From NCBI RefSeq assembly GCF_000219625.1, contig NC_018206.1:248001-312000 (forward strand): DNA of 64,000 bases. Direction: 5' to 3'. How positions within the stretch are numbered: position 1 is the first letter of the stretch; each line of letters starts with the position of its first letter. Positions 27,865 to 39,225 of the stretch are shown here, piece by piece. Below the pieces are notes generated by a model, which saw nothing but the letters and a program-made list of their open reading frames with translations, was not told the origin of the DNA and searched no databases. The position numbers and the translations under genes are program-made. This DNA is from Zymoseptoria tritici IPO323 (lineage: Eukaryota > Ascomycota > Dothideomycetes > Mycosphaerellales > Mycosphaerellaceae).

Positions 27865-30800
27865 TAGTATTATTATTCGGAGCTAGTCTAGAAAGGCGCG
27901 ATGCCGTTGTGCTAATAGCAGTTTTGTTATCCTGTCCGCGGGCATTAAGGTAGTTTCGACCTATTCGACCTTAAGGTCTCTAGCTTAGTACCTCTTACGC
28001 AGCTAGTACTGCTATATATCTACATGCCTTATCTTAGTATCTAGCTTTTAGCCTTGTGTAGTAATAACTCGAATAGTTTGCTTATTGTTATATAACAACC
28101 TGCCCTTGCTGTTAAGGCTTAGGTCTATACTTTTAAACACTCGTTCCTACTAGATTATCTCCGTTCTAGTATAGCTAAGTGCATATAGCTCTAACTCTGT
28201 AGATAATTTAGTAACTATAGTCTGCTTCGTAGACTTCTAGTCGATAATTCCTCTAAACAAGAAGAAAACTATACCCTCTAAGCTTCTTCGCGTCTCTAAA
28301 TCGTCTACGAACGAAGTATCTAAGGCTCCGAAGAACTCTAGTAGTTGCGATAGGTAGGTAAGCCTACTATTGTCTTTACTATACTAAACGCTTAATTAAG
28401 AGCTTTGTAGCAGATATCTAATGCAATAATCTACTGCTTTAAGATAATGTTCGGCTAGATTTACTAGATAACGTACTAGTAAAGAAACTGCAAAAGCGAT
28501 ATCTAGTCTTATATAGGATGCTACGAAGTTAAGAGAACTAACTTTTAACTGCATCTCCTTAATTATGTAGGGTTTCGCCTTTTCTTTTGCCGGTTCCTAA
28601 TTAAAGTTTATAGGTAGAGGTGTATCCGCCCTTTTTTTAGTTAATAAGATATTATATCTTTTAGCGACCTTCTTAATATAGGTATCTTAGTTAAGCTACA
28701 TGTCCCTAGTCTCTCTATTCCGGATAATTTTAATTCTATAGAAGTAGTCGATTAGGCCTATAACCCTTATCTCGTATTTAGCTATTAGCCTTTTCTATAT
28801 ATCTTCGGCGTAAACTTTGTGTTTATAATAAAATGCTAATATAATGTTATTAACGAAGAAGAAGATTATAACTTTTCTATCGGTGTATAGATAATTAACA
28901 ACTTGCCGTAGTCTAAGCTCTTCGACTCCTTTACTTAGATCTCCCTACTATAGCGCTAGGGACTCCTTAAAGCCGTAAAGGGCGCGAACGTATTTTAATA
29001 GTATATTCGGGTCTCGAAAACCGTCTAGGGGTTAAAGGTAGATTAGCGTCGGCAACTTAGAGTTTAGGAAGGCGTTTACGGCGTCTATCTAGATTATTTC
29101 TAGGTTAAAGTGTACTATAATTGCTATTAACAACCTAAATAGCCTCGCTGCGAGGGTAGCTGCGTATATATTAAGCTCGGTTAACTACAAATCTCCTCTT
29201 ATACAAATTCGAGCCTTAAACTTCTCTAAGTGTCCTTTTAAGTCTTGCTTGTATTTAAACACCTACGTTAATAGGACGGTTAGGTTGTTTCCTACTTAAC
29301 TTTTAGGGATCTAATAGAATGTTCTAGTATCTAGAGCTTTTTAAAACTCTGCTCTAGTAGCCTTTTCGAATTCCTTTAAGTACTTATGTATAATAAGGTC
29401 TTTCTAGCGTTTTAGTTCTAGCGGTAAATCTCCGATAAGGATAGGTGCGTCTTTTGCGGATACTCCTTCCTCTATAACCGCCTTTATCGTAGTAATAGCG
29501 TAGACTTTAGCTATCGTCGCATAAGTCGCGAACATTCCTATAGTATCGAATAAGGTTATTTCGCCGAAGTTAAAGTCTATAACCTCGGAGTTAAAGCTTA
29601 AAGGTAGCTAGTAGTCGATTATTCTCTGCCGTTAAGCTAATAACGTTAGTTTATCGAGCTTATCGTCCGGATCTATCTGTTCCGGTCCCCGCTTCTAAGC
29701 TTAATAGAAGGGGAAGAGTTAATTATCTGTGTATTCGATGCCTTAGACACTAACAAACGTTTCTATAATGTCCTCTCGTATCTCTTTAGGTCTGTTATAG
29801 GGGATTGTATATTCGATATTACTGTCGTCTTAAATTAGAGCACCTCTTCGGAAGGATTCCAGAATTTCGACCTTATTACCTTGTCTAGCGATATAGCTTA
29901 TATATATAGCCTCTTATAGGTTATAAAATTAATATACTTCTATAGCGTAGTCTAGTTCGACATTAATCGTAAGATTAAGTAGTACTACTATGTTTAGATT
30001 AAAGTCGTAGAGTCCTTCGTACTTTATCTTCTTATTAAACACTACATCTCTTGTCCTAATTACCCTGTCTAGGCTTAGAATCTAGATTCGAAAGATGTTA
30101 TGTCCCTCGAAGCCGACTAGGTATCCGATTCTTGCTCGCTCTATTATCTTCTCCCTTTTAGGGACGTCTTTTAGATTGGTTTTGTGTGTATACGCTCTCG
30201 ACCCGAACTTATAGATATAGGCGATATCTAGCTTCTAGTTTGTCGCTATTTCCTATAGGGATTTGTAACCTAATACTTACGTTAGGGCCCTATTTATAAT
30301 ATAGGCTGCTATTACGTAGGCTTTATTCTAGAGATCCTTTAGGAGCCTCAATTCGATAATTAGTGTCCTTACTATCTCGACGATAACGCTACTAGCTCGT
30401 TCTGCTAGGTCCTATGCTTACATATACAGTACTAAGGGCTTTTATATTACTAATCCCTTGCGGAGTACGGATTAAAACGTTAATCCGTACTTAGGGTCTA
30501 CGTCCGATCTAAGGGCGAATATTTTACGACCTATACTCTTTATAAAGGTCTGAAGTTCCTCGAAGTATCGTACTAGGCTCGCTTAATTAGCGTTCGGCAT
30601 CGTCTAAACGAAGTGTAGGTATGTCGTTAAATCTATAGCGTAAAACATGTATTTATCTCCGTTCTTTGCTATATTAAATTCTACGATATCGGCCGTAACG
30701 TCGGAAAAAGGTGCTAGTATCCTAATCTTAACCGGTTTTCTTCGAGAAACGATTCTTTTCGACTTGCTCTAGGCGTATAAGTAGCATTCGTACATTTTAG

Positions 30801-32700
30801 GGGCCGCATCTCTATCTTTTAGATACTCTACGCCTTTAGCGGCTCGATAGAGTTCTAATATACGATTACCCCTAATATAGCCTATAACTCGGTGCTATTA
30901 GGCCTAAGAGAGGACTCTAGGTCGTCTCGTAGCCCTACTATCCGTCGCGAAGGCGACGAGCTATTTATCGGCTAGTTAATCCCTTTTTAACGCTATCTCG
31001 ACGCTTAGGGGTTAACTATTCTCGTTAAGTAGCTAGTTAATAATTTCAATCCTTACTTTCGGCGTAGTCGCTAGGTTTAGGTATAGTAGGCCGCTATATC
31101 GCTTAATCTTAGCGACAACTACTCTGGACTTATCTATCTAGTTGTTAGTCCTCTCGTCTAAGAAGAGGCCGAAGTCTCTATATAGCCTAGTCGACACGAT
31201 GTTAACGTGAAATCCGGGTATATACAGGACGTCCCTTAGTAATAGCGTAATCGGCTTGCCTAAGGGTAATAGGAACTACACTTTTGCTATGCCTCTTGTA
31301 GCAGCCTTTATCTATTAGTTCCTAGCGTAAATCGATACGTTATATAGTATATTAACGACCTCGAATCCCGCTATAGTTAGATTGTTTACGACGTAAACGT
31401 TCGAGCTACTATCTAGAAGCTATTAATTCTTCTCGTCGTAAGCTTCGGTCGATATTACTCTAAACTAAGTTACCGCTCTAATAGCGTAACTGCTATACTA
31501 TATCTTCGGTTCGTTAGAGACGATTGTCCTACTTAAACTAGGTATTCCGGACCTAGTCTATTCCTTTAGTACCTTAGTAATCTTGTAGTAATCCTTTAGT
31601 CCTATAGTAATAGGGTCTCTAAACTTTATCTGCTAGAGGCACTTAGCCTTATCCTTCTTAAGGACATTCCGGTAGTTGTCGAGGAATTTCTTATCTTCTT
31701 TTGTTATATTAGCTTTATTAGGTCGAAGACGATAGTTAACGATAGGACAATCTCCTAGTTTTAGATACGCTTTGTCGGCGTCTTTACCTATATATAGTCG
31801 ATAAGTCCTATCCTTGTTATTAGGCCTGTTCGCTCTGTTTTAATTATCTAAATTAGTCGTTGCGTTAAATGTTACCTAACCTGTTCTAGTAATTTAAGCC
31901 TCTTTAGACCTAAACGTAGCGTTTGCATAGAACTGCTTAGCTAAGTTGCTAGGGTCTCTGTTAATAAACGTAGTTACGTCGTAAACGTATTAACTAAGAT
32001 TATTCTTACTCGCTAACAGTCTTCCTATAGTAATATTAATCTTATCTTCTACTATCCGTACGAAGTCGTCTTTTAGGATACTAGCGGCCGGATAGTGTCC
32101 TCTAACTATCTTCTTTTTAAGCTTAATCTACTTCTGTAGGTGCATAAGGATATTAGACGACTTAGGTCTAGATAATAGGTCGTTATGTTGTTTAGAAAGT
32201 ATTCTACGCCTTGTTACGTCGTCCGGCGCGAATGTCTTAGTTACGAAGTCTATCTAGCTTGCTAGTATCCTAGACTAATTATTAAGGTCGTCTAGGTACG
32301 TTAACGGAATAGTCTAGCTAAAGTATTTTTTAAAATCTTCTTTCTTCTTCCTAAACGTCTTGTAGATAACGGATTCTCTAGTATAGTTCTTTATTTTAGA
32401 GTCGAAAATAGCTTTATTTCGTTACTACTTTATAAAGTTCTCGCTTTCTAGAAGTTAAGTGTCTATAAGGCCTAAATCCGTCTTATTCGGTATGTTTAGG
32501 ACTTTTAGTTCTATAGTTCGGTCTATAGCTATACCGTCTATAACTGTTAGGGTTATCTCTCGTATATATTACTATATATAGTTGTTAATTGCCGCCGACT
32601 TAGTGTTTAGGTACTATTCGTTGTACTTAGTTTAATCGGTGTAGACGATTTCTTAACGCTTTAGTCCTATTGCGGTTAGAAAACCTAACGAGTCTAGCTT
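27865..32700 (-). pseudogene. Copia gag-pol polyprotein, RIP-inactivated
   Basis: Recognisable in order: protease LDSSSNVYVVNN (31380-31417, DSG to DSS), integrase core with FYAIDLTTYLHF and SDVDPKYG, RT box FFVNNIILAFY (28830-28860, two catalytic Asp changed to Asn), and the terminal V.TTLMPADRITKLLLAQRH segment (about 27920-28000) typical of copia RNase H ends. The gag start near the primer site could not be fixed. Many TAA/TAG codons interrupt the frame, so no protein is expected. Confidence 0.82.
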
Positions 32701-32762
32701 AAGACCTTCTATTGTTGCTTGTTAATGCGAATTTGTCTTTAATCTTGTTGTTTAAGTCGAAA

Positions 32763-32775
32763 CCGGGCTTATAAC
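32763..32775 (-). other. Primer-binding site, half-tRNA initiator-Met type
   Basis: Plus strand CCGGGCTTATAAC directly abuts the right LTR. It equals the sense of the initiator tRNA-Met anticodon arm with one C-to-T change, identical to the site in the first element even though the two LTRs are unrelated. Confidence 0.72.
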
Positions 32776-33013
32776 TGTTAATTAAGTAGTGCAATATAGG
32801 GGTAAACTTTAAGATTAAGAAAAACTATGTGTTTCTTAAGGTTATCGACCTAAAGACTATATAGACGCCGTAATTCCAAATACCTAAAAGGGGTTAGGGT
32901 CTTATCGCTAATATCCTATAATATTATATAGGACACTAACTACGTAATCAGGCTGTTAGAGTTAATATCCCTAGTCTTACCCTGTTTTATGAATCAACGC
33001 TAACAGATCGACA
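32776..33013 (-). repeat. Right LTR of the complete copia element (5' LTR in element orientation)
   Basis: 238 bp, TGTTAATT...GATCGACA. Its left (inner) half carries the TA state and its last 60 bp keep CA/TG (ATGAATCAACGCTAACAG). It ends 244 bp before the Gemin2 start codon. Confidence 0.93.
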
Positions 33014-33257
33014 CCTCGACAACCTTGATGAAAGACCTCATCACATCTCGACCACCTCCCCCTGTTACTTCGAGTTACGAACATTCTCATTCAACTCCGG
33101 GCTTGACCGTATCTCCGCATCAATCCTCACGCATCGCAAGACGATCTCTGGCAGTACTCTCACCTCTCACCGCAAGGACCGCTACGAAACGCCCAGCGCT
33201 CTTCTTCTTCATCTCTCGCCGCTGCGCTGGACCAGACTCCCCAGGGAAACAGACAGC

Positions 33258-34639
33258 ATGGTCAAGCGTCGCCGCGAACGCGACAAGCCCAAAGCCGGCC
33301 CAGAGGCGCTCTACAACCCGAACAAACGCGTTTTGCTGAGCTATGCTTCCGACGAGGAAGAGGTCGAGGAGGAAGCTTTACCGGCTGCGGAAGAGCTGGT
33401 CGCAATGAGAGCGAGTGCGACTGCCTATGATGCGGCAGAAGATGCAGAAGCAGAGGACTTGGATGATGTGGAAGTGGAAGGCGACGTGTCGAACTATCAG
33501 ATGACGGAGTACCCGGACGAGGAGAGCGAGAAAGCTGGAGACGAAGAGGTTGAAGAGGAGGAGTCTGAAGTACTTGTGGATGAGTGGGCGAAGACGAAGA
33601 GGAAGGATCCTACAACAAATCAGTGGACGAGTCTGGGGCCTCCGCCGCCGGACACTGATGAGGAGGATGAGTATGATCCGGATACAGAAGAGGCGATGGC
33701 GTATTTGAGAGCTGTCAGGTGCGTGAACGCTGTCTACTTCCTTGTGGCTGGAGTGCTGGCTAACAACAAATTTCAATCAGATCTGAGCGACAGACTATAC
33801 CTGAGATTCTCTCGGCAACCCACCAGATGCAAGCTGATGCTGACCATGTCGAAGGTGTCGCCGCGAGTTCTCTTCCCACTCCTCCCATGATCCCAGATCA
33901 ACCGACTGTCGATGCCGCTTCGATCACCGTTGAAGCAGACGACAAGACCGATCCGCAGAAAGTCTTCACTCGCCGACTCCTCGATCGATTCTACCTGCAA
34001 CGAGCACACCTTCAAGTCTCCCCAACCGCGGAGCAACTCGCGAATCTGACAGACGCACACTTGATATCCTTCCCAGCAGATAATATCAAGGCGTTCCACG
34101 AATGGCAGCGCGTGTTGTCTTCTCGTACACCACACCTCGCACAGCTACGGTGCATGGACCAGGACAGTGTCATCAATCTGCTGGGCGTTGTTCAACGACA
34201 CCACATCGCAAAGAGCCATGACATTACTGCGATCACTAGCGCGTGGATTTGGGCGTTGTTGACAAGGCTGGACGACGTGGGCACCATGACCAACGATCAA
34301 GTATATCCCTTGCGCGAACTGGGTAAGAAGGCTTTGCTAGTGCTGCTGTCCCATAAGAGCCCTGCGATTGCAGACCAGCTCGAGGCGACGCTGGGAGTAG
34401 GAGACGATCCGGGAGAAGAGATTCAAGCTGTTGCTGGCGCTGATCCCGCACAAGACGCCAATGTCAGTGTCGAGACGTCTGCTTCGGTCCAAGAAGTGCC
34501 TATGCCTGCCATGGCTTCGGAGAATACTCTGGCGACTCTCGACATGATTCTGGTGGTAGTAGGTCAGGCCTTTGGTCAGAAGGACTTGCTGGACTGCCGC
34601 CTGCCATGGACTGCTGCTGCTGCCACTGCGATCGAGTGA
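33258..34639 (+). CDS. Gemin2/SIP1-like SMN-interacting protein
   Basis: Two exons (intron 33719-33780) give 439 residues. Gemin2 binds SMN and the Sm ring during spliceosomal snRNP assembly in the cytoplasm. The N-terminus is basic (MVKRRRERDKPK), followed by a long Glu/Asp-rich region (about 35-150). The splice joins EEAMAYLRAVR-SERQTIPEIL, and the C-terminal half has the family core ITSAWIWALLTRLDDVGTMTNDQVYPLRELGKKALLVL (AWIxALLxxL...LRELGRKA). Fungal members are longer and more acidic than animal ones. The copia LTR ends 244 bp upstream, so its promoter is either very short or partly displaced by the insertion. Confidence 0.85.
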
Positions 34640-34925
34640 GATTACTGGCCGGACGACAGTTCAGCACTGGCATACATTTGTCGAAGCCAGGCGGAAACAT
34701 TCCGAGAGGATGAAAGTTTTTCCTTCGAGATGATTCAGGTGGGGAAACAGCTCCTTCAAGGCGAAGAAGAGCTTGGCCGCTTCCGAGACGGAATTCAAAC
34801 GATAGACTCGCCGCAGCTCCAATGCTCGGTGGAGAAGTCGGAATTCGGGTGGTAGGTAGGTAGGTACAGTCACTTCACTTCTTCCTTCCCACCCTCCATC
34901 TCCTCCAACTCATCGCGCCGTCAGA

Positions 34926-36218
34926 ATGTCCTCATTCTCCCAGACCCTTCAATCTCACCGTCCGGATCTGCAGCCGTACGAAGAGCTCTATAAGCACTTC
35001 CATGCCAACCCTGAGCTCAGTAATCAAGAAAAGGAAACCGCTGCTACCATTGCCTCATACCTGACCACGAATATCTCTAGCGAGTTTGACGTGCGCCAGA
35101 ATATTGGAGGCTTTGGCATCGCCGCTCTGTTCCGCAACGGCGAAGGTCCCACCGTGCTCCTCCGTGCCGATTTCGACGCTCTGCCCATCCTCGAACGCAC
35201 CGGTCTTCCCTACGCCAGCAAGAAAACCCAACACGACCCCGTCACCGATACCATGAAGCCCGTCATGCACGCCTGCGGCCACGACATGCACATCACCTGC
35301 CTCCTCGCCGCCGCTCACACTCTCGTCAACGCCAAGGATTCCTGGTCCGGCACTCTTCTCCTCGCTTTCCAACCCGCTGAAGAACGAGGCACCGGCGCCC
35401 AAGCCATGGTCGATGATGGCCTGTACGATCCAGCTCGCCATGCCGTGCCGATTCCCGATGTCTGCATCGGCGGTCACGTCGTACCGTGGCGTGCGGGTGT
35501 GTTGGGAACTCGACCCGGACTGGTTGCGACATCCGCGGACAGCATGAGAATCACTCTGCACGGGAGAGGAGGGCATGCTAGTATGCCACACCGACTTGTT
35601 GACCCGGTCGTTCTCGCAGCTCACACCATCCTTCGCTTGCAAACTATCGTCTCTCGCGAAGTGGACCCTTGGGATACTGCCGTGGTGACTGTCGCGAGTG
35701 TGCAAGCAGGCGATGCGGAGAATGTCGTTGTGGACGACGCGCGTATAGCTGTGGACGTACGTACCGCCCTGCCAGCGACACGAGAAAAGGTCCTCGCATC
35801 CGTCCGCCGCATTGTCAACGCTGAGTCCGTGGCTGCAGGAGCTGTCAAGCCTCCTACGATTGAGATCACCCGCAACTTCCCCCGCACGGTCAACGATGAG
35901 GCGGTCACCGGGAAGCTTGAGGAGAGCTTCTCCGCACACTTCGTCAGTGGCCCGCAGGCCTACAACAACGCGTGCGACAAGCTGTGCGGCTCGGAAGACT
36001 TTGGCATTCTGGCGAGCGCGGTGGAGAAGCCGGCTAGTTTCTTCATGTATGGAGGCATTCCGCATGAGTTGTGGGATCAATGTGAGAAGGAGGGTACATT
36101 GAGTGAGAATGTGCCCATCAATCACTCTGCACTATTCGCGCCGGCTATACACCCGACCTTGACGACTGGGATAGATGCGTACGTACTGTCGGCGTTGACT
36201 TGGATGGGGAAGAGGTAG
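34926..36218 (+). CDS. M20-family amidohydrolase/peptidase (hippurate or IAA-amino-acid hydrolase type)
   Basis: Single exon, 430 residues. Hydrolyses the amide of N-acylated amino acids with two metal ions. HACGHDMH (115-122, ligand Cys117 and His119), QPAEERGTGA (149-158, catalytic/ligand Glu152-153), IGGHVVPWRAG with a ligand His, the dimerisation insert HGRGGHASMPHRLVDPVVLAA, and the C-terminal SEDF/FFMYGGIP and NHSALFAP segments all match the M20D subfamily. No signal peptide, so it is cytosolic. A short TAGG tetranucleotide run precedes it at 34851-34864. The natural substrate is unknown. Confidence 0.92.
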   Translation: MSSFSQTLQSHRPDLQPYEELYKHFHANPELSNQEKETAATIASYLTTNISSEFDVRQNIGGFGIAALFRNGEGPTVLLRADFDALPILERTGLPYASKKTQHDPVTDTMKPVMHACGHDMHITCLLAAAHTLVNAKDSWSGTLLLAFQPAEERGTGAQAMVDDGLYDPARHAVPIPDVCIGGHVVPWRAGVLGTRPGLVATSADSMRITLHGRGGHASMPHRLVDPVVLAAHTILRLQTIVSREVDPWDTAVVTVASVQAGDAENVVVDDARIAVDVRTALPATREKVLASVRRIVNAESVAAGAVKPPTIEITRNFPRTVNDEAVTGKLEESFSAHFVSGPQAYNNACDKLCGSEDFGILASAVEKPASFFMYGGIPHELWDQCEKEGTLSENVPINHSALFAPAIHPTLTTGIDAYVLSALTWMGKR

Positions 36219-36325
36219 TGGACTCATAATATTCGTGGGCCGATCAGACGATGGTATAGCGAGTGTGAGCTCCTTATTATCCGATCTCAGCAGCAACATC
36301 AGGACAGCATAAATCAAGCATCCTT

Positions 36326-37210
36326 CTAAGACGCCGAGCGTAGCTTCTCCTGCTGTGCCTTGAGCTTCGTCAACAGCGCCTTGTCCTCCGCCGTCTTTCT
36401 CTTCTTGTCCTCCAAAACCTTTATCTGTTGTTCCACGTGCGGAAGCAACGGGTTCCATCCTTTCGCCTTCCACTTCGCATCGCCTGCTGCACTCCCCTGA
36501 CCCGTCACCTCTGTACTGCCCTCCTCCTCGAGCAGTTTGTTATACTTTGCAGTCGTCTTCGCCACACGCTTCTCTCGCTTCTTCTGCTTTCGCGCAGCTT
36601 TCTCCACTTTCCACCTCGCCGTGCCTCTGTCCGTGTCGTTCTCCCCGCCCAGGCCCTCTTGATCGCCCTCCTCCTGCTCATCATCATCACTGGACTCGAC
36701 CTCACTAGCTCTGACAACCCCAACCTGCTCTCCCACATCCTCCTCCCCAGCACGCATCCTCTTCGCAACGCCTTCAAACCGCGTATGCGTCCCAACTCCA
36801 GAATACTCCTCCAACTTCCTCTTCCCACCTTTCCGCTCAGACTCACGATCCGACCGCTCATTACCCGCCAAGCCCGCACGAATCATCCGTCCCGCAGCAC
36901 CGACATCGACTCGTCCCTTTCCTCCCGCAGACTTCGCCTCGACGGAAGTGACTTTGGCGAAGTATTCCTTCACTCTCGCCAATTCGCGAAAGACGGGATG
37001 TGATGTCGCATCGGAGCCGGAGAGGCGTAGTGAAGAGAAGAGCAGGCTTTCGAGAGCGTAGACGGAGAGAATGTAGAGTTTTGCGCTGTCGAGGAGTGGT
37101 AGCTTGCTGGTTGTTTGTGAGAGTGGTGCGCGGAGGAGTGGGTCGAGGGCGGTTTCGAGGTTGGTGAGGGTTTCCGATAGATCGTTCAGGAGCGGTTCGA
37201 GGGAGTCCAT
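36326..37210 (-). CDS. LRP1: Exosome-associated protein Lrp1/Rrp47 (C1D family)
   Basis: Single exon, 294 residues. Nuclear cofactor that stabilises Rrp6 and helps RNA processing by the exosome. Residues about 1-95 form the Sas10/Utp3/C1D domain (LEPLLNDLSETLTNLETALDPLL...LPLLDSAKLYILSVYALESLLFSSLRLSG...HPVFRELARVKEYFAKV). The rest is basic and acidic low complexity with KKREKRVAKTTAKYNKLLEEEG and a C-terminal coiled helix (VLEDKKRKTAEDKALLTKLKAQQEKLRS). Longer than yeast Lrp1 (184) but normal for filamentous fungi. Divergent from the SET gene with only 178 bp between starts. Confidence 0.88.
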   Translation of the reverse strand: MDSLEPLLNDLSETLTNLETALDPLLRAPLSQTTSKLPLLDSAKLYILSVYALESLLFSSLRLSGSDATSHPVFRELARVKEYFAKVTSVEAKSAGGKGRVDVGAAGRMIRAGLAGNERSDRESERKGGKRKLEEYSGVGTHTRFEGVAKRMRAGEEDVGEQVGVVRASEVESSDDDEQEEGDQEGLGGENDTDRGTARWKVEKAARKQKKREKRVAKTTAKYNKLLEEEGSTEVTGQGSAAGDAKWKAKGWNPLLPHVEQQIKVLEDKKRKTAEDKALLTKLKAQQEKLRSAS

Positions 37211-37388
37211 CTTGTCAGTACGGGCGTGTTGTGTTGTGCAGAGAGTTGAAGGTGGTTGCAGTCTTTCATTAAATTATTCTGAGCTTCGTTTGGCAGGCTC
37301 AAGTTTATCCGAGCTTAGTAAGCTGCGTCGATGGCTCTTTCACATGCTCTCCAGTTGACTTCACTTCCTTTATCACTCGGCCACAAGC

Positions 37389-38806
37389 ATGGGTGACAGG
37401 GCTTCAAAACGACGTCGGACCGGAGAGGCGTCTTCTACTGACGCCGCGACTTCTTCAGCCGCCGACAAACATGCTCTGTTCACAGAATGGAGCATATCCC
37501 GAGGCGTTATCATCAACTCTGTCAAGCCCGCCTCGCTTCCTGGCCGCGGACTCGGTCTGATCACGACCTCTGCCATTCGAAAAGGAAGTGAAATCATCAT
37601 CGTCCCAGAGAAAGCAATGTTCAAGTCAAACCCTTCGATTGTCGGCAAGAAGCTCTCCCCCAAGTCCAAGGCATTGCTACGAAAAGCATCGCATCATGCA
37701 CACATGGCTCTCTCGCTCATGTCCGCTATGTCCACGCCTTCATCTTCATATTTCCTTTGGAAGTCTACATGGCCCACACCGGGGGACTTCACCACCACAT
37801 TGCCTATTTTCTGGCCGCACGAGATGGCCGATCGATTGCCTGAGTCGATGCAAGGCCCGCTCCTACGCCAGCGTGAGGAGTTCGATCGAGATTGGGAGTT
37901 TGTTCAAGAAGCGATGCAGTTGATGAAGAAGGAGTGGAGTAAACGCGAATTCGAGTACTACTGGGCGATTGTCAATTCGAGGAGTTTCCACTTTGATCAG
38001 AAGAGTGGAAAGCTCGGTGCGATGGTGCTGTGTCCATTCATTGACTATCTGAATCACGGACCGACTGGTGCTGGAGCTGAGGTAAATTTGGTCAAGGGTA
38101 AGGGGTATGTGCTTGAGGCAGAAAGAGATTACGGTATGTTGTCTGCTTCTTTTCTTCGATTTGTTCGATGATCCTACTTCACTTTCATATTCCTTAACGT
38201 GACATTGATTCCAATCACTCACTCTCGCTTCACGCTGGTGGTTTGTCGAAGCCTCACGGTGAGCCCTCGCCAATTGCTTTTCCTTCAATAGATCGCCCGC
38301 TAACATGGACAATAGCAATCGGAGAAGAAGTCCTCATATCCTACGGCTCGCATTCCAACGAGAAGCTCCTCCTCCACTACGGCTTCCTCCCATCAGCCTC
38401 GCCACCATCTCCGGATGACTCGATCATGCTCGACAGCGTCATCCTTCCAAAACTCAGCACATCAGTTCGCACCGCACTTGAAGATGCAGGCTTTCTGGGC
38501 TCTTATGCTTACCTTCCATCAACGCAAGACATTTGTTTCCGAACGCAAGTGGCGATGCGTGCTATCAACGGCGCGGATTGGGAGCATTTCGTCGCGACCG
38601 GCGAGGACAGCGGCAAAAGTCTTGAACATGATTGTAGGGGTTGGCTGAGACCCGTGGTCAAGGATCTTGTCGGTTTTGCAAAGGAGAGAGTGACGGAGAT
38701 GGATGGAGAATTATTGACAGACGGAGCAGAACGTGCGAAGACACAACTGTGTCTGATCAGAGAGAGGTGGCAGCAGATCGAGTTGGCCCTCGACAACTTC
38801 TCCTGA
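37389..38806 (+). CDS. SET-domain protein, putative lysine methyltransferase (SETD3/RLSMT-like)
   Basis: Two exons (intron 38134-38315, 182 bp, branch CTAAC) give 411 residues. The split SET fold is visible: GRGLGLITTSAIRKGSEIIIVPEKA (about 52-78), a helical iSET insert (HEMADRLPESMQGPLLRQREEFDRDWEFV), FIDYLNHGPTGAGAEV, and GEEVLISYGSHSNEKLLLHYGF, whose Tyr and NH residues belong to the SAM/catalytic site. The C-terminal helical part resembles the Rubisco-LSMT substrate domain. Likely targets are ribosomal or elongation-factor lysines, by family analogy only. The intron is longer than its neighbours'; an alternative acceptor at 38290 breaks the frame. Confidence 0.85.
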
Positions 38807-39225
38807 GCGTGGCTTTATTTCTAGATACACCATACTGATCGACCGAGTATGATGAGCATTAGCACCCTCTAGGACTGCAGTCAAAAGCTGCAATGCAACT
38901 GCAGGCATGTCTGCATTTCTCTTCCTCAGCGAGTTCGCCGTTCTATGTCCGCTCACATAGGAACCCTTTCTTGGAGCTTTTAGTCCGTGCCCTTCTACAC
39001 GATCTGGACAACGCCGCAAGTGCAGTGCATCTGCGATCCTGCTCCTCGTCCACCCTCACCCATTGATGAAGACCTCGTACATCGGGCATTCTCGAAGTAT
39101 ATGCAAAGCTGCCTCCATCCTTGCCGTTGTCTCCCAGCTGACAGCATGTGGTGCTCCACGACCCCAGCAGCCCGGAGCGCGCAGTTCTCTCTATTCTCAT
39201 CCCATGACTCTTCACCCTCACCCCC
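38807..39225. other. Convergent 3' region, SET gene / PDCD5
   Basis: About 420 bp between converging stops. Short frames without domains. Nothing else seen. Confidence 0.5.

Larger units (their letters stand above)
24762..33013 (-). mobile_element. Complete Ty1/copia retrotransposon, 8252 bp, RIP-mutated, with an accessory frame
   Basis: Bounded by two 238-bp LTRs with TG..CA ends and a 5-bp target duplication CCTCG at 24757-24761 and 33014-33018. Read on the minus strand: primer site at 32763-32775, gag, aspartic protease (LDSSSNV, about 31400), integrase (YMFYAIDLTTY...FALRSDVDPKYG, about 30500-30700), RT (VNN in place of VDD, 28846-28854), RNase H and a pol C-terminus (about 27880-28000), then a 2.4-kb accessory frame, a polypurine tract and the left LTR. 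In-frame stops are nearly all TAA/TAG. CpG is abundant, unlike the first element. At 8.25 kb it is long for copia (usually about 5 kb); the excess is the accessory frame. Inactive. Confidence 0.93.

Noticed and set aside
35055..36125. 356-codon minus-strand frame
   Set aside because: Antisense shadow of the M20 amidohydrolase, which has all catalytic motifs on the plus strand.
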